From: Microbispora oryzae
GTDB lineage: Bacteria > Actinomycetota > Actinomycetes > Streptosporangiales > Streptosporangiaceae
Direction: 5' to 3'
Length of the DNA: 64,000 nucleotides
Assembly: GCF_017896165.1 (NCBI RefSeq)
Contig: NZ_JAFCNB010000001.1
Span: 434,001-498,000 of the forward strand
Of the stretch, positions 1 to 8,878 are shown in pieces; position 1 is the stretch's first letter; each line of letters starts with the position of its first letter. The notes under the pieces were generated by a model, which saw only the letters and a list, made by a program, of their open reading frames with translations, did no database searches and had not been told where the DNA came from. A program made the position numbers and the translations under genes.

Positions 1-199
1 CCGGAACGGGTGCGCTGTGCATCCCCACCTCGATCCCTGCCATCGCCCGAGAGCCTACCGACCTCCGCCATGCGCCGGTAATCGCCGGGCCAAGGAACGG
101 TCAGTCAGCCACTTTATTCACCATTTGTTACGAATGGCTGGCAAATGGTTGCACCCTCCCGGATGGCCTCCGCCGTAGGAGCGCGCACACAGTGAAGGC

Positions 200-1318
200 A
201 TGAAAGTCGGAGTCCCCCGGGAGATCAAGACCCACGAGTACCGCGTCGCCCTCACCCCCGCCGGAGCCCACGAGCTCGTCCGGCACGGGCACGAGGTCGT
301 GGTCGAGACCGGCGCGGGCACCGGCTCGTCCATCGCCGACGCCGACTTCGCCACCGCCGGCGCGCGGATCGCCGGATCGGCGGACGAGGTGTGGGCCGAG
401 TGCGAGCTCATCCTGAAGGTGAAGGAGCCGGTGCCCGAGGAGTATCACCGGATGCGCGGGAGCCAGGTGCTCTTCACCTACCTGCACCTGGCGGCGTCGC
501 GGGCGTGCACGCGCGCCCTGCTCGACGCGGGCGTGACCGGCATCGCCTACGAGACCGTGCAGACCGCGGACCGGTCGCTGCCGCTGCTCGCGCCCATGTC
601 GGAGGTGGCCGGCCGGCTCGCCGCGCAGGTCGGGGCCTATCACCTGATGCGCCAGGGCGGCGGCCGCGGGACCCTTATGGGCGGGGTGCCCGGTGTCTAC
701 CCGGCGAAGGTGGCCGTCATCGGGGCGGGAGTGTCGGGCATGAACGCGGCGGCCGTCGCCATCGGCATGCAGGCCGACGTGCTGCTGCTCGACCGGGACG
801 TCGGCAGGCTCCGCCAGGCGGACGCGATCTACCAGGGACGCTGCACGACGGTCGCCTCGAACGCGTACGAGATCGAACGGGCGGTCGTCGACGCCGACCT
901 CGTCATCGGGGCGGTGCTGGTGCCGGGCGCGAAGGCCCCGACGCTGGTGAGCGACGAGCTCGTCTCCCGGATGAAGACGGGCTCGGTGCTCGTGGACGTC
1001 TCGATCGACCAGGGCGGCTGCTTCGAGGACTCACGGCCCACGACGCACGCCGATCCCGTGTACCGGGTGCACGGCTCGGTCTTCTACTGCGTGGCCAACA
1101 TGCCGGGAGCGGTCCCCCACACGTCGACCTACGCGCTCACCAACGTCACACTGCCGTACGCCCTGGCGATCGCCGACCTCGGCTGGCGCCGGGCCCTGAC
1201 GGAGGACCCGGCGCTGGCCCGCGGGCTCAGCACGTACGACGGGCGGCTGACCAGCGGGCCGGTGGCCGAGGCCCACGGGCTCGATGCCGTGCCCGTGGCA
1301 CTCGTCCTGGCCTCCTGA
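200..1318 (+). CDS. ald: Alanine dehydrogenase
   Basis: NAD-dependent alanine dehydrogenase, reversibly converting L-alanine to pyruvate and ammonia in the cytoplasm. The product is 372 residues, the usual family length. It shows the N-terminal AlaDh/PNT signature beginning MKVGVPREIK, Lys75 in the VKEP segment and His96 in TYLHLA, both active-site residues in characterised homologues. A Rossmann motif GAGVSG lies near residue 176, and Asp in SIDQGG near residue 270. The ATG at 200 follows a short GAAGG ribosome site. The upstream 199 bases contain no other gene. The gene ends 30 bases before a convergent gene. A dedicated regulator such as AldR is not seen nearby. Assignment is by family recognition and is secure. 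Confidence 0.95.
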   Translation: MKVGVPREIKTHEYRVALTPAGAHELVRHGHEVVVETGAGTGSSIADADFATAGARIAGSADEVWAECELILKVKEPVPEEYHRMRGSQVLFTYLHLAASRACTRALLDAGVTGIAYETVQTADRSLPLLAPMSEVAGRLAAQVGAYHLMRQGGGRGTLMGGVPGVYPAKVAVIGAGVSGMNAAAVAIGMQADVLLLDRDVGRLRQADAIYQGRCTTVASNAYEIERAVVDADLVIGAVLVPGAKAPTLVSDELVSRMKTGSVLVDVSIDQGGCFEDSRPTTHADPVYRVHGSVFYCVANMPGAVPHTSTYALTNVTLPYALAIADLGWRRALTEDPALARGLSTYDGRLTSGPVAEAHGLDAVPVALVLAS

Positions 1319-1347
1319 CCCGGCCGGGAGGGGAGACCTGTGAGGGC

Positions 1348-2019
1348 TCAGGAGCCGGACGAGGCCCCCGGCATGGCCGGCGCCGTGCTGTCCGCCTTCG
1401 GGAGCGGCTGGTCGCCGGTGAGGCTGACGCCCCCGGTGCACGCCGCGCCCGGCTCGGGGGTGTAGGTCGGGTTCTGCTTGTAGTTCTGGATGTACTTGGG
1501 CAGGCGCGGGTCGTCGGCGCCGGTGAGCACGAGCTGGTGGTTCCAGGAGCTCACCACGACCTTGCCAGGCAGGCCGGGGTAGGGGCTCAGCAGCATGTAC
1601 GGCGCGGAGGCGAGCGTCTTCAGCTTGTCCACCTCGGCCTTGGGCAGGTCGGGACGGTAGGTGATCCACACGGCGCCGTGCTCCAGGGAGTGCACGCCGT
1701 TCTCGTTGTGGATGGGCTTGTCGTAGACGCCGCAGTTCTCCCAGGCGTAGTTGTGCTGGCCGCCCACCGGCGGGGTCTCCTTGTAGGCCACCGTGCCCCA
1801 GGTGTGGTCGGAGCCCTTGTAGCTGAAGGTCTTGACTCCGTCGAGCGTCTTCTCGGCCCGGTCCTTCACCACGTAGAACCCGACCAGTGCCACCAGGACG
1901 ACGATGACGAGGCCGCCGATACCCCACATCAGAAGCGCGGCGCGGCGTTCCTTGCGCTTCTGCTCGGCCCGCATGCGGGCGAGATGCTCGCGCCTCGCCT
2001 GCGTCTTCTCCTTCGTCAT
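1348..2019 (-). CDS. DUF3105 membrane-anchored protein
   Basis: A 223-residue protein with a basic N terminus (residues 1-27, rich in Lys/Arg/Glu) and one membrane helix at about 31-52 (LLMWGIGGLVIVVLVALVG). An extracellular DUF3105 domain follows, containing the family-typical stretch around HNYAWENCGVY and HSLEHGAVWITY. This is a single-pass protein with its C terminus outside the membrane. The conserved His and Cys residues hint at metal or redox chemistry, but no function is established. It lies next to a DUF305 gene, transcribed divergently from it across about 110 bases, and the two families are commonly neighbours in actinobacteria. The GGAGG site sits almost against the ATG, so an internal Met16 start is possible. 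Confidence 0.85.
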   Translation of the reverse strand: MTKEKTQARREHLARMRAEQKRKERRAALLMWGIGGLVIVVLVALVGFYVVKDRAEKTLDGVKTFSYKGSDHTWGTVAYKETPPVGGQHNYAWENCGVYDKPIHNENGVHSLEHGAVWITYRPDLPKAEVDKLKTLASAPYMLLSPYPGLPGKVVVSSWNHQLVLTGADDPRLPKYIQNYKQNPTYTPEPGAACTGGVSLTGDQPLPKADSTAPAMPGASSGS

Positions 2020-2131
2020 CCATCCTCCAAGCGCCGGTCAACTTTCGCCCCGTACTGCGATATGGAGAATAGTGGGTGGAGATGCCCCTTTGGGGTGGCG
2101 ACAACTGGCCGGAAGAGTAGCCTGTTGCGCG

Positions 2132-2836
2132 ATGAGCATCGACTCAGCCGACCCCCCCGGCCCCGCACCCCGTCCCCGGCACGTACTGCCCGTGCTCGGC
2201 GTGATCGCCCTGCTGGTCGCGGGAGCGCTCCTCGTGTTCTCGACCAGGTCGGACACTCCTGGAGACACCTCGCCCGAGGCGGGCTTCGCCCGCGACATGG
2301 CCATCCATCACGCCCAGGCGGTGGACATGTCGATCATCGTGCGCGACCAGACCAAGGACGGGCCGCTGCGGACCCTGTCGTACGACATCATCACGACGCA
2401 GGGCGCGCAGCTTGGAATTTTCATGGGCTGGCTGCAGGCGTGGGGCCTGAAGCAGGCGTCCGCGCAGCCTCCGATGGCGTGGATGTCCGGCCACGCGCAC
2501 GGCGGCGCGCCGCCCACCGCGCCCACCGCGCCCGCCGCGGTGGCCTCCGGCGGCTCCTACATGCCGGGCATGGCGACGGAGGAGGAGATGAACCGCCTCA
2601 AGGCCGCCACCGGCAAGCAGGCGGAGATCCTCTTCCTCCAGCTCATGATCCGCCATCACGAGGGCGGGCTGGAGATGGCCGAGGGCCTGCTCAAGCTGTC
2701 CGACCGGCCCGAGGTTCGCGACCTGGCCCAGCACATCGTCACCGGTCAGACGGCCGAGATCCGCATGATGAAGGAGATGCTGACCGAGCGGGGCGCCCAG
2801 CCGCTGCCGTCGATCCTCCCGGCGTCCGCGGCCTGA
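2132..2836 (+). CDS. DUF305 family secreted/anchored protein
   Basis: A 234-residue DUF305 protein. After a short cytoplasmic start there is one hydrophobic segment (about residues 15-36, VLPVLGVIALLVAGALLVF). A four-helix domain follows, with two copies of the hallmark metal-binding-like pattern: FARDMAIHHAQAVDMS and LQLMIRHHEGGLEMAEG. DUF305 proteins are ferritin-like helical bundles, and copper-related roles have been suggested for relatives. Here the intervening region is Met/His rich, including YMPGMATEEEM, which fits metal handling but does not prove it. The frame stays open upstream to 1904, but that stretch overlaps the divergent DUF3105 gene and is not family-like, so the ATG at 2132 was chosen. 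Confidence 0.85.
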   Translation: MSIDSADPPGPAPRPRHVLPVLGVIALLVAGALLVFSTRSDTPGDTSPEAGFARDMAIHHAQAVDMSIIVRDQTKDGPLRTLSYDIITTQGAQLGIFMGWLQAWGLKQASAQPPMAWMSGHAHGGAPPTAPTAPAAVASGGSYMPGMATEEEMNRLKAATGKQAEILFLQLMIRHHEGGLEMAEGLLKLSDRPEVRDLAQHIVTGQTAEIRMMKEMLTERGAQPLPSILPASAA

Positions 2837-2839
2837 GCA

Positions 2840-2855
2840 CCCCGCCTCGGCGGGG
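2840..2855. terminator. Bidirectional hairpin between convergent genes
   Basis: CCCCGC / GCGGGG arms with a CTCG tetraloop lie in the 25-base gap between two convergent genes. This is a compact GC hairpin without a T-run, as is usual in this group. Confidence 0.55.
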
Positions 2856-2861
2856 GCGCGC

Positions 2862-3938
2862 TCAGGAGGCGCGGAGCTCCTCGGCGAGGGCCGCGACGAA
2901 CGCGTCGACGTCCTCCTCCGTGGTGTCGAAGGCGCACATCCAACGCACCTCGACCATGCCGCCGCCGATCTGCTCGTCCCAGTTGTAGAAGCGGTACCGC
3001 TTGCGCAGCCGGTCCGCCGCGTCCATCGGCATGATCGCGAAGACCGCGTTGGCCTCGACGGGGCGCGGCACGGTCACGCCGGACAGCCCGCGGACGCCCT
3101 CCGCGAGGCGGGCCGCCATCGAGTTGGCCCGGCGCGCGTTGCGCAGCCACAGGTCCCCGCCGAGCAGCGCCTCGAACTGCACCGACACGAACCGCATCTT
3201 CGAGGCGAGCTGCATGCTCGTCTTGCGCAGGTACGGCAGGCCGTGCACGGCCGAGGGGTTCAGCGCGACCACCACCTCGCCCAGCAGCAGGCCCGCCTTG
3301 GTGCCGCCGAACGACAGCACGTCGACCCCCGCGTCCGTGGTGAGCGCCCGGAGCGGCACGTCGAGCGCGGCCGCCGCGTTGGTGAGCCGCGAGCCGTCCA
3401 GGTGGACGACCAGACCCAGCTCGTGGGCGTGGTCGCAGACGGCCTTGATCTCGGCCGGGGTGTAGAGGGTGCCGAGCTCGGTCGTGTTGGAGATCGACAC
3501 GGCCCGCGGCTGGGCCCGGTGGGGGTCGCCGAAGCCCCACGCCCGCCGGTCGACCAGCTCGGGCGTCAGCTTCCCGTCCGGCGCCGGAACCGGGAGGAGC
3601 TTGAGACCCCCGGTCATCTCCGGGGCGCCCCCCTCGTCGGTGTTGATGTGCGCCGTCTCGGGGCAGATCACCGCCTCCCACGACGCGCACACCGAGCGCA
3701 GCGAGACCACGTTGGCCGCCGTGCCGTTGAAGACCGGGAACGCCTCGGCCTGCTCGCCGAAGTGCCGGCGGAAGATCCCCTGAAGCGCCTGCGTGTACGC
3801 GTCGTCTCCGTAGGAGAGCTGGTGTCCCCCGTTGGCGAGGGCGATCGCCTCCAGCACCTCCGGGTGGATCCCGGCGTAGTTGTCGCTGGCGAACGTCTTG
3901 GTCGCCGGATCATGCCGCCGTACGGCATCTGTAGTCAC
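2862..3938 (-). CDS. ltaE: Low-specificity L-threonine aldolase
   Basis: A PLP-dependent fold-type I aldolase of 358 residues that cleaves L-threonine to glycine and acetaldehyde in the cytoplasm. Visible features are the N-terminal FASDNYAG...HPEVLEAI start, the GDDAYTQ segment, ISNTTELGTLYTP, HLDGSRLTNA, and the PLP-lysine motif SFGGTKAGL near residue 213. Length is normal for the family. GTG at 3938 is preceded by GGGGAG at good spacing. The SDR gene downstream starts 36 bases after its promoter side in the same strand order (SDR and DUF6421-like genes lie upstream), so co-transcription of the three is possible. Beta-eliminating lyase relatives share the fold, but the sequence order fits threonine aldolase. 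Confidence 0.9.
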   Translation of the reverse strand: MTTDAVRRHDPATKTFASDNYAGIHPEVLEAIALANGGHQLSYGDDAYTQALQGIFRRHFGEQAEAFPVFNGTAANVVSLRSVCASWEAVICPETAHINTDEGGAPEMTGGLKLLPVPAPDGKLTPELVDRRAWGFGDPHRAQPRAVSISNTTELGTLYTPAEIKAVCDHAHELGLVVHLDGSRLTNAAAALDVPLRALTTDAGVDVLSFGGTKAGLLLGEVVVALNPSAVHGLPYLRKTSMQLASKMRFVSVQFEALLGGDLWLRNARRANSMAARLAEGVRGLSGVTVPRPVEANAVFAIMPMDAADRLRKRYRFYNWDEQIGGGMVEVRWMCAFDTTEEDVDAFVAALAEELRAS

Positions 3939-3974
3939 GAAATCTCCCCATTTGATCGGTGCACCCGGGGGTCA

Positions 3975-4628
3975 TCAGGGCGTGAGATCGATGCGCCGGC
4001 CGTTGACGGCGCCCGGCTCCTCGTCCCACAGCCCCGAGACGGCCGTCGCCAGGTCCGCCACGTCAGTGAAGGACTTGTACGCGTTGTCCGGGTTTGCGGC
4101 CCGCATCCCATCGTGCACCAATGCGTTGACCACGAGCACCACGGCCGCCGCCCTGCTCCCCTTCAGGGCGTCGGCCAGCGCCAGGGTCCATGCCTCGGCC
4201 GCCGCCTTGGCCGCGGCGTACGCGGCGTTGCCCTGGGTCGGCTTCCCCGCCGCCCGCGACGACACGATCACGAACCTTCCGTCGCCGCTGGCCCGCAGCA
4301 GCGGCTCGAACGCCAGCGACACGTTCTGGAGGGTCCGGATCAGCAGGCCGTGCAGCAGGTCCCAGTCCTCGAGCCGGGTCTGCGCGAAGGCCGGCGACCC
4401 GCGCCACCCGCCGACGAGGTGGATCACGCCGTCCACCCGCCCGTGCTCGGCCTCGACCCGCCGGGCGAGTTCGCGGACCGCGTCCGGGTCGAGCAGGTCG
4501 ACGGCGAGCGCGCCGCCCCGTCCCGACCTGTTCACCCCGACGACCGTGTCACCCAGCTCGGTGAACCGCCTGGTCACCGCGTCGCCCGACGGGCCGCCCG
4601 CGCCCGTCACGAGGATCACTCTGCTCAT
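3975..4628 (-). CDS. SDR family oxidoreductase
   Basis: A 217-residue short-chain dehydrogenase/reductase. The N terminus ILVTGAGGPSGDAV carries the glycine-rich nucleotide-binding loop. VDGVIHLVGG is the NAG-like segment, VIVSSRAAG supplies the catalytic Ser, and YAAAKAAAEAW supplies the Tyr-x3-Lys pair. The protein is a little short because the region after the active site is trimmed, so substrate specificity cannot be inferred. The ATG has a strong GGGAGGAAAGG site. It lies between the DUF6421-like gene (28 bases away) and ltaE (36 bases away) on one strand, which suggests a three-gene transcription unit. Confidence 0.85.
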   Translation of the reverse strand: MSRVILVTGAGGPSGDAVTRRFTELGDTVVGVNRSGRGGALAVDLLDPDAVRELARRVEAEHGRVDGVIHLVGGWRGSPAFAQTRLEDWDLLHGLLIRTLQNVSLAFEPLLRASGDGRFVIVSSRAAGKPTQGNAAYAAAKAAAEAWTLALADALKGSRAAAVVLVVNALVHDGMRAANPDNAYKSFTDVADLATAVSGLWDEEPGAVNGRRIDLTP

Positions 4629-4656
4629 GCTCGCCTTTCCTCCCGGCGGCCCGGGG

Positions 4657-6759
4657 TCACCGGGCCCGGATGCCCTTGGTCGACTCCACCACGTCGGCGA
4701 GCTTACGGCGGAGGGCCTCGTAGAACATGCTCAGGGGGAACTCGTCCGGCAGCACGGCGTCTACCATGGCCTTCTGCTCCGCGGGCAGGGCCTGGATCCC
4801 CTGGTGCCACGCCGACGCCGGATTCGGCTCGACATACCCGGCCACCAGGCGGTGGGCGGCGAGCCAGTGGGCGGTCTTGGACCTGTCGATGCCGTCGCGG
4901 TAGAGCGTCTCGACCTCGCCCCGCAGGTCGGCGACCCTGTCGGCGACGCGCGCCCAGTCGATCGACAGCCGGTTGTCGGTCCAGCGGACCACGCCCCTGC
5001 GGTGCAGGTAGGCGAAGAGCAGCTGGCCGCCCAGCCCGTCGTAGTTGCGCACCCGCTCGCCCGTGATCGGGAAGCGGAACAACCGGTCGAACAGGATGGC
5101 GTACTGCACGAGCCGCGCGTGCGGCACGCCCGCCACCTCCAGCTTGACCGCCTCGCCGAACGCGGTCAGGTCGCAGCGCAGTTCCTCCAGCGAGTACAGC
5201 CAGTACGGCATCCGCTGCTTGATCATGAACGGGTCGAACGGCAGGTCGCCGTGGCTGTGGGTCCGGTCGTGCACGAGGTCCCACAGGACGAACGTGTCCT
5301 GGGCCAGGTCCTGGGAGGCCAGCAGCCGGGCGGCGTCCGGCGGGAGGGACAGCTTCAGCGTGGCCACGGCCGCCTGGCTGACCACCCGGAAGCGGGCCGC
5401 CTCGCGGTCGCAGAAGATGCCACCCCAGGTGAACCTCGGGGGCAGGTGGCGGACGGCGACCGTCTCGGGGAAGAGCACCGCCGAGTTCGTGTCGTAGCCG
5501 GAGGTGAAGTCCTCGAAGGCGATCGGCACGAACATCGGGTTGTCGTAGCCGTTCCGCTCCAGCTCGGCGAGCCAGTCCGGCCAGACCACCCGGATCCAGA
5601 CGGCCTCCAGGTTGCGGTCGCGGTTGCCGTTCTGGGTGTACATCGGGAACAGGACGAGGTGCTCAAGACCGTCCTCCCGCCGGGTGTCGGGGTGGAAGGC
5701 CTCCAGCGAGTCGAGGAAGTCGGGAACGCCGAGCCCGCCCGACACCCACGCGCCGATGTCGCAGACCACGGTGTCCAGGTAGGCGCGGTCGTGCGGGAAG
5801 TGCGGCGCGAGCCGCTTGATGTGCTCGGCGACGTCGGAGAGCAGCTCGACGGCGAGGTCCTTGTCGCCGCTGATCGAGCCGTCCTTGGCCTGCAGCGGAC
5901 GCAGGCGCTCGACGGCGGACTTGAGCCCGGCGAACTCGGCGGCCACCTCCTCACGGGAGGCGCGGCCGGAGGCCGCGCGGCCGTCCGGCACGCGGGCCGC
6001 CCAGGTCACCAGGTTGGTCCACAGCTGGGCGTGGTCGTAGTCGGAGATCGAGTCGTCGCCGAAGAGGTCGGAGTCGGCCAGCACGACCACCCGGCCCCGG
6101 CCGTGCCGGACCGCGGCCGCCAGCGGGCGTCCGGCGGGGTCGGCCGTGGGCGACGTCTCGAACAGGACCGTCGCCCCGGCGGGGACGCGCAGGCCGCCGG
6201 CCCGGTAGAAGCACGCCTGGCGCACCTCGGCGAGCAGGTCCTGGCGCACCCCGGCGTCGGGCCCCTCGGCGGCGGCGCCCCCGGCGGGCACACCCATGAT
6301 CCAGGTGGCGACCCGGTTGTGGCAGTGGGCCGGGTCCTGCACCGTCGTGTGCTCCACCGCGACGCCGAAGCGGGCGAGCAGGTCGCCGAGGTTGCTGCCG
6401 TACTTGTCGTGCTCGCACTCGGCCAGCACGATCAGGCCGCCGCCGTCCCTGACGTACGCGTCGAGGACGTCGATCTCCTCGGCGGTGAAGACCGGGCGGC
6501 CCACTCCCGTCGTCCGTTCCCAGCGCTCACCGGACGGGTGCGCCACCACGAACACGTCGCGGCCGCCCAGCAGGGCGGCGGTGATCGGCCCCTCGGTGTG
6601 CGCGGCGACCGTGTGCCCGAGCCGGCGCAGGACCCCCGCGGCCTCCGCGTAGCTGTTGTCGTCCGGGTGCGCCGGGTTCATGGTCTCGGCGACGTCGCGC
6701 CGGATCGTCCATGCCTCGCTGTGCGCCTCGTCGAACAGGACGGACGGGAAGGCCTTCAT
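4657..6759 (-). CDS. DUF6421-like protein with N-terminal amidotransferase-like domain
   Basis: A 700-residue protein in two parts. Residues 1-240 resemble a ThuA/class I glutamine-amidotransferase-like Rossmann domain: MKAFPSVLFDEAHSEAW opens it, and later segments include DVFVVAHPSG, YVRDGGGLIVLAECEHDKYG and GRVVVLADSDLFGDD. I see no canonical catalytic Cys nucleophile elbow. Residues 250-700 match what I recall as actinobacterial DUF6421, with HLVLFPMYTQNGN, NSAVLFPETVAVR, LWDLVHDRTHSHGDLPF and SLEELRCDLTAF. The His-Asp-x-x-x-His pattern could bind metal. The frame is open to 7017, but ATG at 6759 begins the recognisable domain and lies just downstream of an A/T-rich promoter-like stretch. 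Function is unknown. The domain assignment is from memory of the family. Confidence 0.7.
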   Translation of the reverse strand: MKAFPSVLFDEAHSEAWTIRRDVAETMNPAHPDDNSYAEAAGVLRRLGHTVAAHTEGPITAALLGGRDVFVVAHPSGERWERTTGVGRPVFTAEEIDVLDAYVRDGGGLIVLAECEHDKYGSNLGDLLARFGVAVEHTTVQDPAHCHNRVATWIMGVPAGGAAAEGPDAGVRQDLLAEVRQACFYRAGGLRVPAGATVLFETSPTADPAGRPLAAAVRHGRGRVVVLADSDLFGDDSISDYDHAQLWTNLVTWAARVPDGRAASGRASREEVAAEFAGLKSAVERLRPLQAKDGSISGDKDLAVELLSDVAEHIKRLAPHFPHDRAYLDTVVCDIGAWVSGGLGVPDFLDSLEAFHPDTRREDGLEHLVLFPMYTQNGNRDRNLEAVWIRVVWPDWLAELERNGYDNPMFVPIAFEDFTSGYDTNSAVLFPETVAVRHLPPRFTWGGIFCDREAARFRVVSQAAVATLKLSLPPDAARLLASQDLAQDTFVLWDLVHDRTHSHGDLPFDPFMIKQRMPYWLYSLEELRCDLTAFGEAVKLEVAGVPHARLVQYAILFDRLFRFPITGERVRNYDGLGGQLLFAYLHRRGVVRWTDNRLSIDWARVADRVADLRGEVETLYRDGIDRSKTAHWLAAHRLVAGYVEPNPASAWHQGIQALPAEQKAMVDAVLPDEFPLSMFYEALRRKLADVVESTKGIRAR

Positions 6760-7116
6760 TAAAAATCTCCCGTTCTGTGAGCTGTCTTCCGAAAAATATA
6801 CACATTTCGGACGGGCGCAAAATAACCGATCAACATGAGGCCGCCCGCGAGTGGGAGTCCCGCCGTACCGGCCGGCGGTCGCGCGTACGAACCGCCCGGT
6901 CACCGTGCGATGATCCTGAGGGCCGGGGCTCGCGAGCCCGATCTCGGGATCGCCGATCCGCCCGGCGCCGCGGCGCCAATCGCGCGGCAAGTGGTTTGCA
7001 AGCCACGGCACGATCATGGGCCTGTATCAAGTGGGTGTCGGTAAGGATGCCGACCTTGTCGGCCCCCGGCACCGCTGAGAACCTTGGACTGTTCCGATCA
7101 GGCATAGGAGACGCAG
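6760..7116. promoter_or_regulatory. Divergent intergenic region with A/T-rich inverted repeat
   Basis: The 357 bases between divergent genes contain the only markedly A/T-rich patch nearby (about 6762-6835). Within it CCGAAA at 6789-6794 and TTTCGG at 6805-6810 form an inverted repeat around a TATA-like core, 30-50 bases before the DUF6421-like start. This is a plausible operator or promoter. The remaining sequence up to 7116 shows no gene that I can support. Confidence 0.45.
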
Positions 7117-8847
7117 ATGCCCCGCCTGCACGCCCTCATCGCGGGGCTGGGCGCCGTTGCCGTCATGGGCGTGCCGACACTGGGCACCCCGGCGGCGGAG
7201 CGTCCGGCGAACGTACTCGCGCTCGGATTATCCGCGCTGCATCCCCACCCGAGCGGATCCACCGACCGCGTCACCCCCGGCGCCGTCAGGGTGGAGTCGA
7301 GCTCGCACGTCTCGATCACCCTGCTGGACGACCGCAGCGTGATCCAGCAGGTCGTCCGCGAGTACGACACCGATCTGGCCGAGGGCAGCGGTTTCACCGT
7401 CACCCCCGACGGCGTCGTCGTGACCGCGACCCAGGTCGTCCAGGCCGCCAGCGACCCGCGGATCTACGCCGCCAACCGGGTGTTCGCCGAATACTTCAAG
7501 GTCAAGATCCCGGCCGACTTCAAGCGGCACACGCTGAAGGACGCCGACCTCGACCGGCGCCTGCAGGCGTGCTACCCGCCCCAGCGCGCGGACTCGACCT
7601 GCATCTCCTCGGTCACCACGAAGGTGACCGTCTACCCGTACCTCGACCCCCCGCCGGCCGACGGGCTGCCCGCGCAGATCCTGACCGCGGGGACGTCGCC
7701 GGCCGCGGCCGCGGTGATCAAGGTGACACGGGGCGGCGAGAAGCAGACCCTGCCGACGGCGCCGCTCGGCACGTCGATCGCCACGACGGTCGAGTCGCTG
7801 GACGTGATGTCGCTGCCCTCTCGGCCGTCCGCCAAGCAGCCGCCGAAGCTCGACACCGCGCACCTCGACCCGCCGGGCAGCCGGACGTTCAAGGAGACCG
7901 AGCGCACCAAGCTCGACGGGATCCTCGCCAACGGCGGCCCCGGAGCCGGGCTCATCGACGACGGCAGGAGCGAGATCGTCGGGCTCGTGTCCGGCGGGGG
8001 CGACGTCCCCACGACCATCACCCCGGCCGACGACATCCGCACCGCCCTGGTCACCGCCGGGGTCACCCCGCGGCGCGGCCCCGTCGACGCCGTCTTCGAG
8101 AACGCCCTCGCGTCGTTCCACAACAAGCGCTACTCCGACGCCGTCCCGGTGCTCCAGCAGGTGCTGAACCTGCGCCCCGACCACGCGGTCGCCCTCGATC
8201 ACCTGCGGGTCTCGCGGGCCAAGGCGGGGACCGCCGAGGACGCCGGGGCCAGGCCCCGGGCGACCGGCGCCCCCGTCGCCGCGTCCTCCACCCGGTCGCC
8301 ACTCGTGTGGGTGGCCGGGGGCGTCGTGGTGATCGCCCTCGCCGCCGCGGTGGCCGTGCCGCTGCTGCGGCGCAGGCGCGGACGGGGCGCGGACGGCGCG
8401 GGGCCGGGCCGGGCGGAGCAGCCGCCGGTGGAGTCGTGGCCGCCGCACGCCGTCACCCAGGTGTTCCAGGCCCCGGGCGAGAGTCAGCGGGCCGCCGACG
8501 AGGCGCGGACACCGGCTCCCTCCTCCTCTTCCGGCGCCGCCGCGTCGGGAGCCGCCGGCTCCCTGGGCGCCTTCGGGTCTCCGGGCGCCGACTCCTATCC
8601 CCCGATCTCCCATCCGTCGGGCCCCCACGCGTCCGGGCCCCATCCGTCCGGGCCCCATCCGTCCGGGCCCCATCCGTCCGGGCCCCACGCGTCCGGGCCG
8701 GCGTCGCCCCCGTACGGCCAGCCGCGTCCGGCGGACCTGTCGCCGCCGCGGGGGCAGGCGCAGATGCAGTTCTGCACCCAGTGCGGCATGCGGCTGGGCC
8801 AGGGACACCGTTTCTGCGGCTTCTGCGGCAACCCGGCGGACGTATGA
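7117..8847 (+). CDS. Trypsin-fold pseudoprotease with TPR-like, TM and zinc ribbon
   Basis: A 576-residue envelope protein. Residues 1-28 form a signal-like segment, and residues about 70-310 follow the layout of a trypsin-like protease. The site that normally reads T-N/A-H-V-V is TATQVV, and the GNSGGP site is replaced by NGGPGAG, so His and Ser are both missing. A helical region with HNKRYSDAVPVLQQVLNLRPDHA (about 329-352) looks like a TPR unit. A membrane helix follows at about 393-416, then a Gly/Pro/His/Ser-rich linker with GPHPSG repeats. The C-terminal zinc ribbon has CTQCG...CGFCG. It lies 31 bases before a Ser/Thr kinase gene and is probably co-transcribed. A signalling or scaffold role is inferred. 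Confidence 0.75.
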   Translation: MPRLHALIAGLGAVAVMGVPTLGTPAAERPANVLALGLSALHPHPSGSTDRVTPGAVRVESSSHVSITLLDDRSVIQQVVREYDTDLAEGSGFTVTPDGVVVTATQVVQAASDPRIYAANRVFAEYFKVKIPADFKRHTLKDADLDRRLQACYPPQRADSTCISSVTTKVTVYPYLDPPPADGLPAQILTAGTSPAAAAVIKVTRGGEKQTLPTAPLGTSIATTVESLDVMSLPSRPSAKQPPKLDTAHLDPPGSRTFKETERTKLDGILANGGPGAGLIDDGRSEIVGLVSGGGDVPTTITPADDIRTALVTAGVTPRRGPVDAVFENALASFHNKRYSDAVPVLQQVLNLRPDHAVALDHLRVSRAKAGTAEDAGARPRATGAPVAASSTRSPLVWVAGGVVVIALAAAVAVPLLRRRRGRGADGAGPGRAEQPPVESWPPHAVTQVFQAPGESQRAADEARTPAPSSSSGAAASGAAGSLGAFGSPGADSYPPISHPSGPHASGPHPSGPHPSGPHPSGPHASGPASPPYGQPRPADLSPPRGQAQMQFCTQCGMRLGQGHRFCGFCGNPADV

Positions 8848-8878
8848 GCCGGCCACACGCGAATCGGAGGCTCGCATC

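Noticed and set aside
391-2988. Long open frame on the plus strand across ald and its neighbours
   Set aside because: Arg/Gly/Ala-rich with no domain. It is a GC-bias shadow of genes in the correct frames.
3880-6762. Very long plus-strand frame opposite the SDR and DUF6421-like genes
   Set aside because: Valine/Gly/Gln-rich antisense translation without family features. Opposite strand genes are clear.
8590-8700. Short tandem repeat near the end of the zinc ribbon gene
   Set aside because: It encodes the GPHPSG linker and stays in frame, so it is protein structure and not a DNA element.
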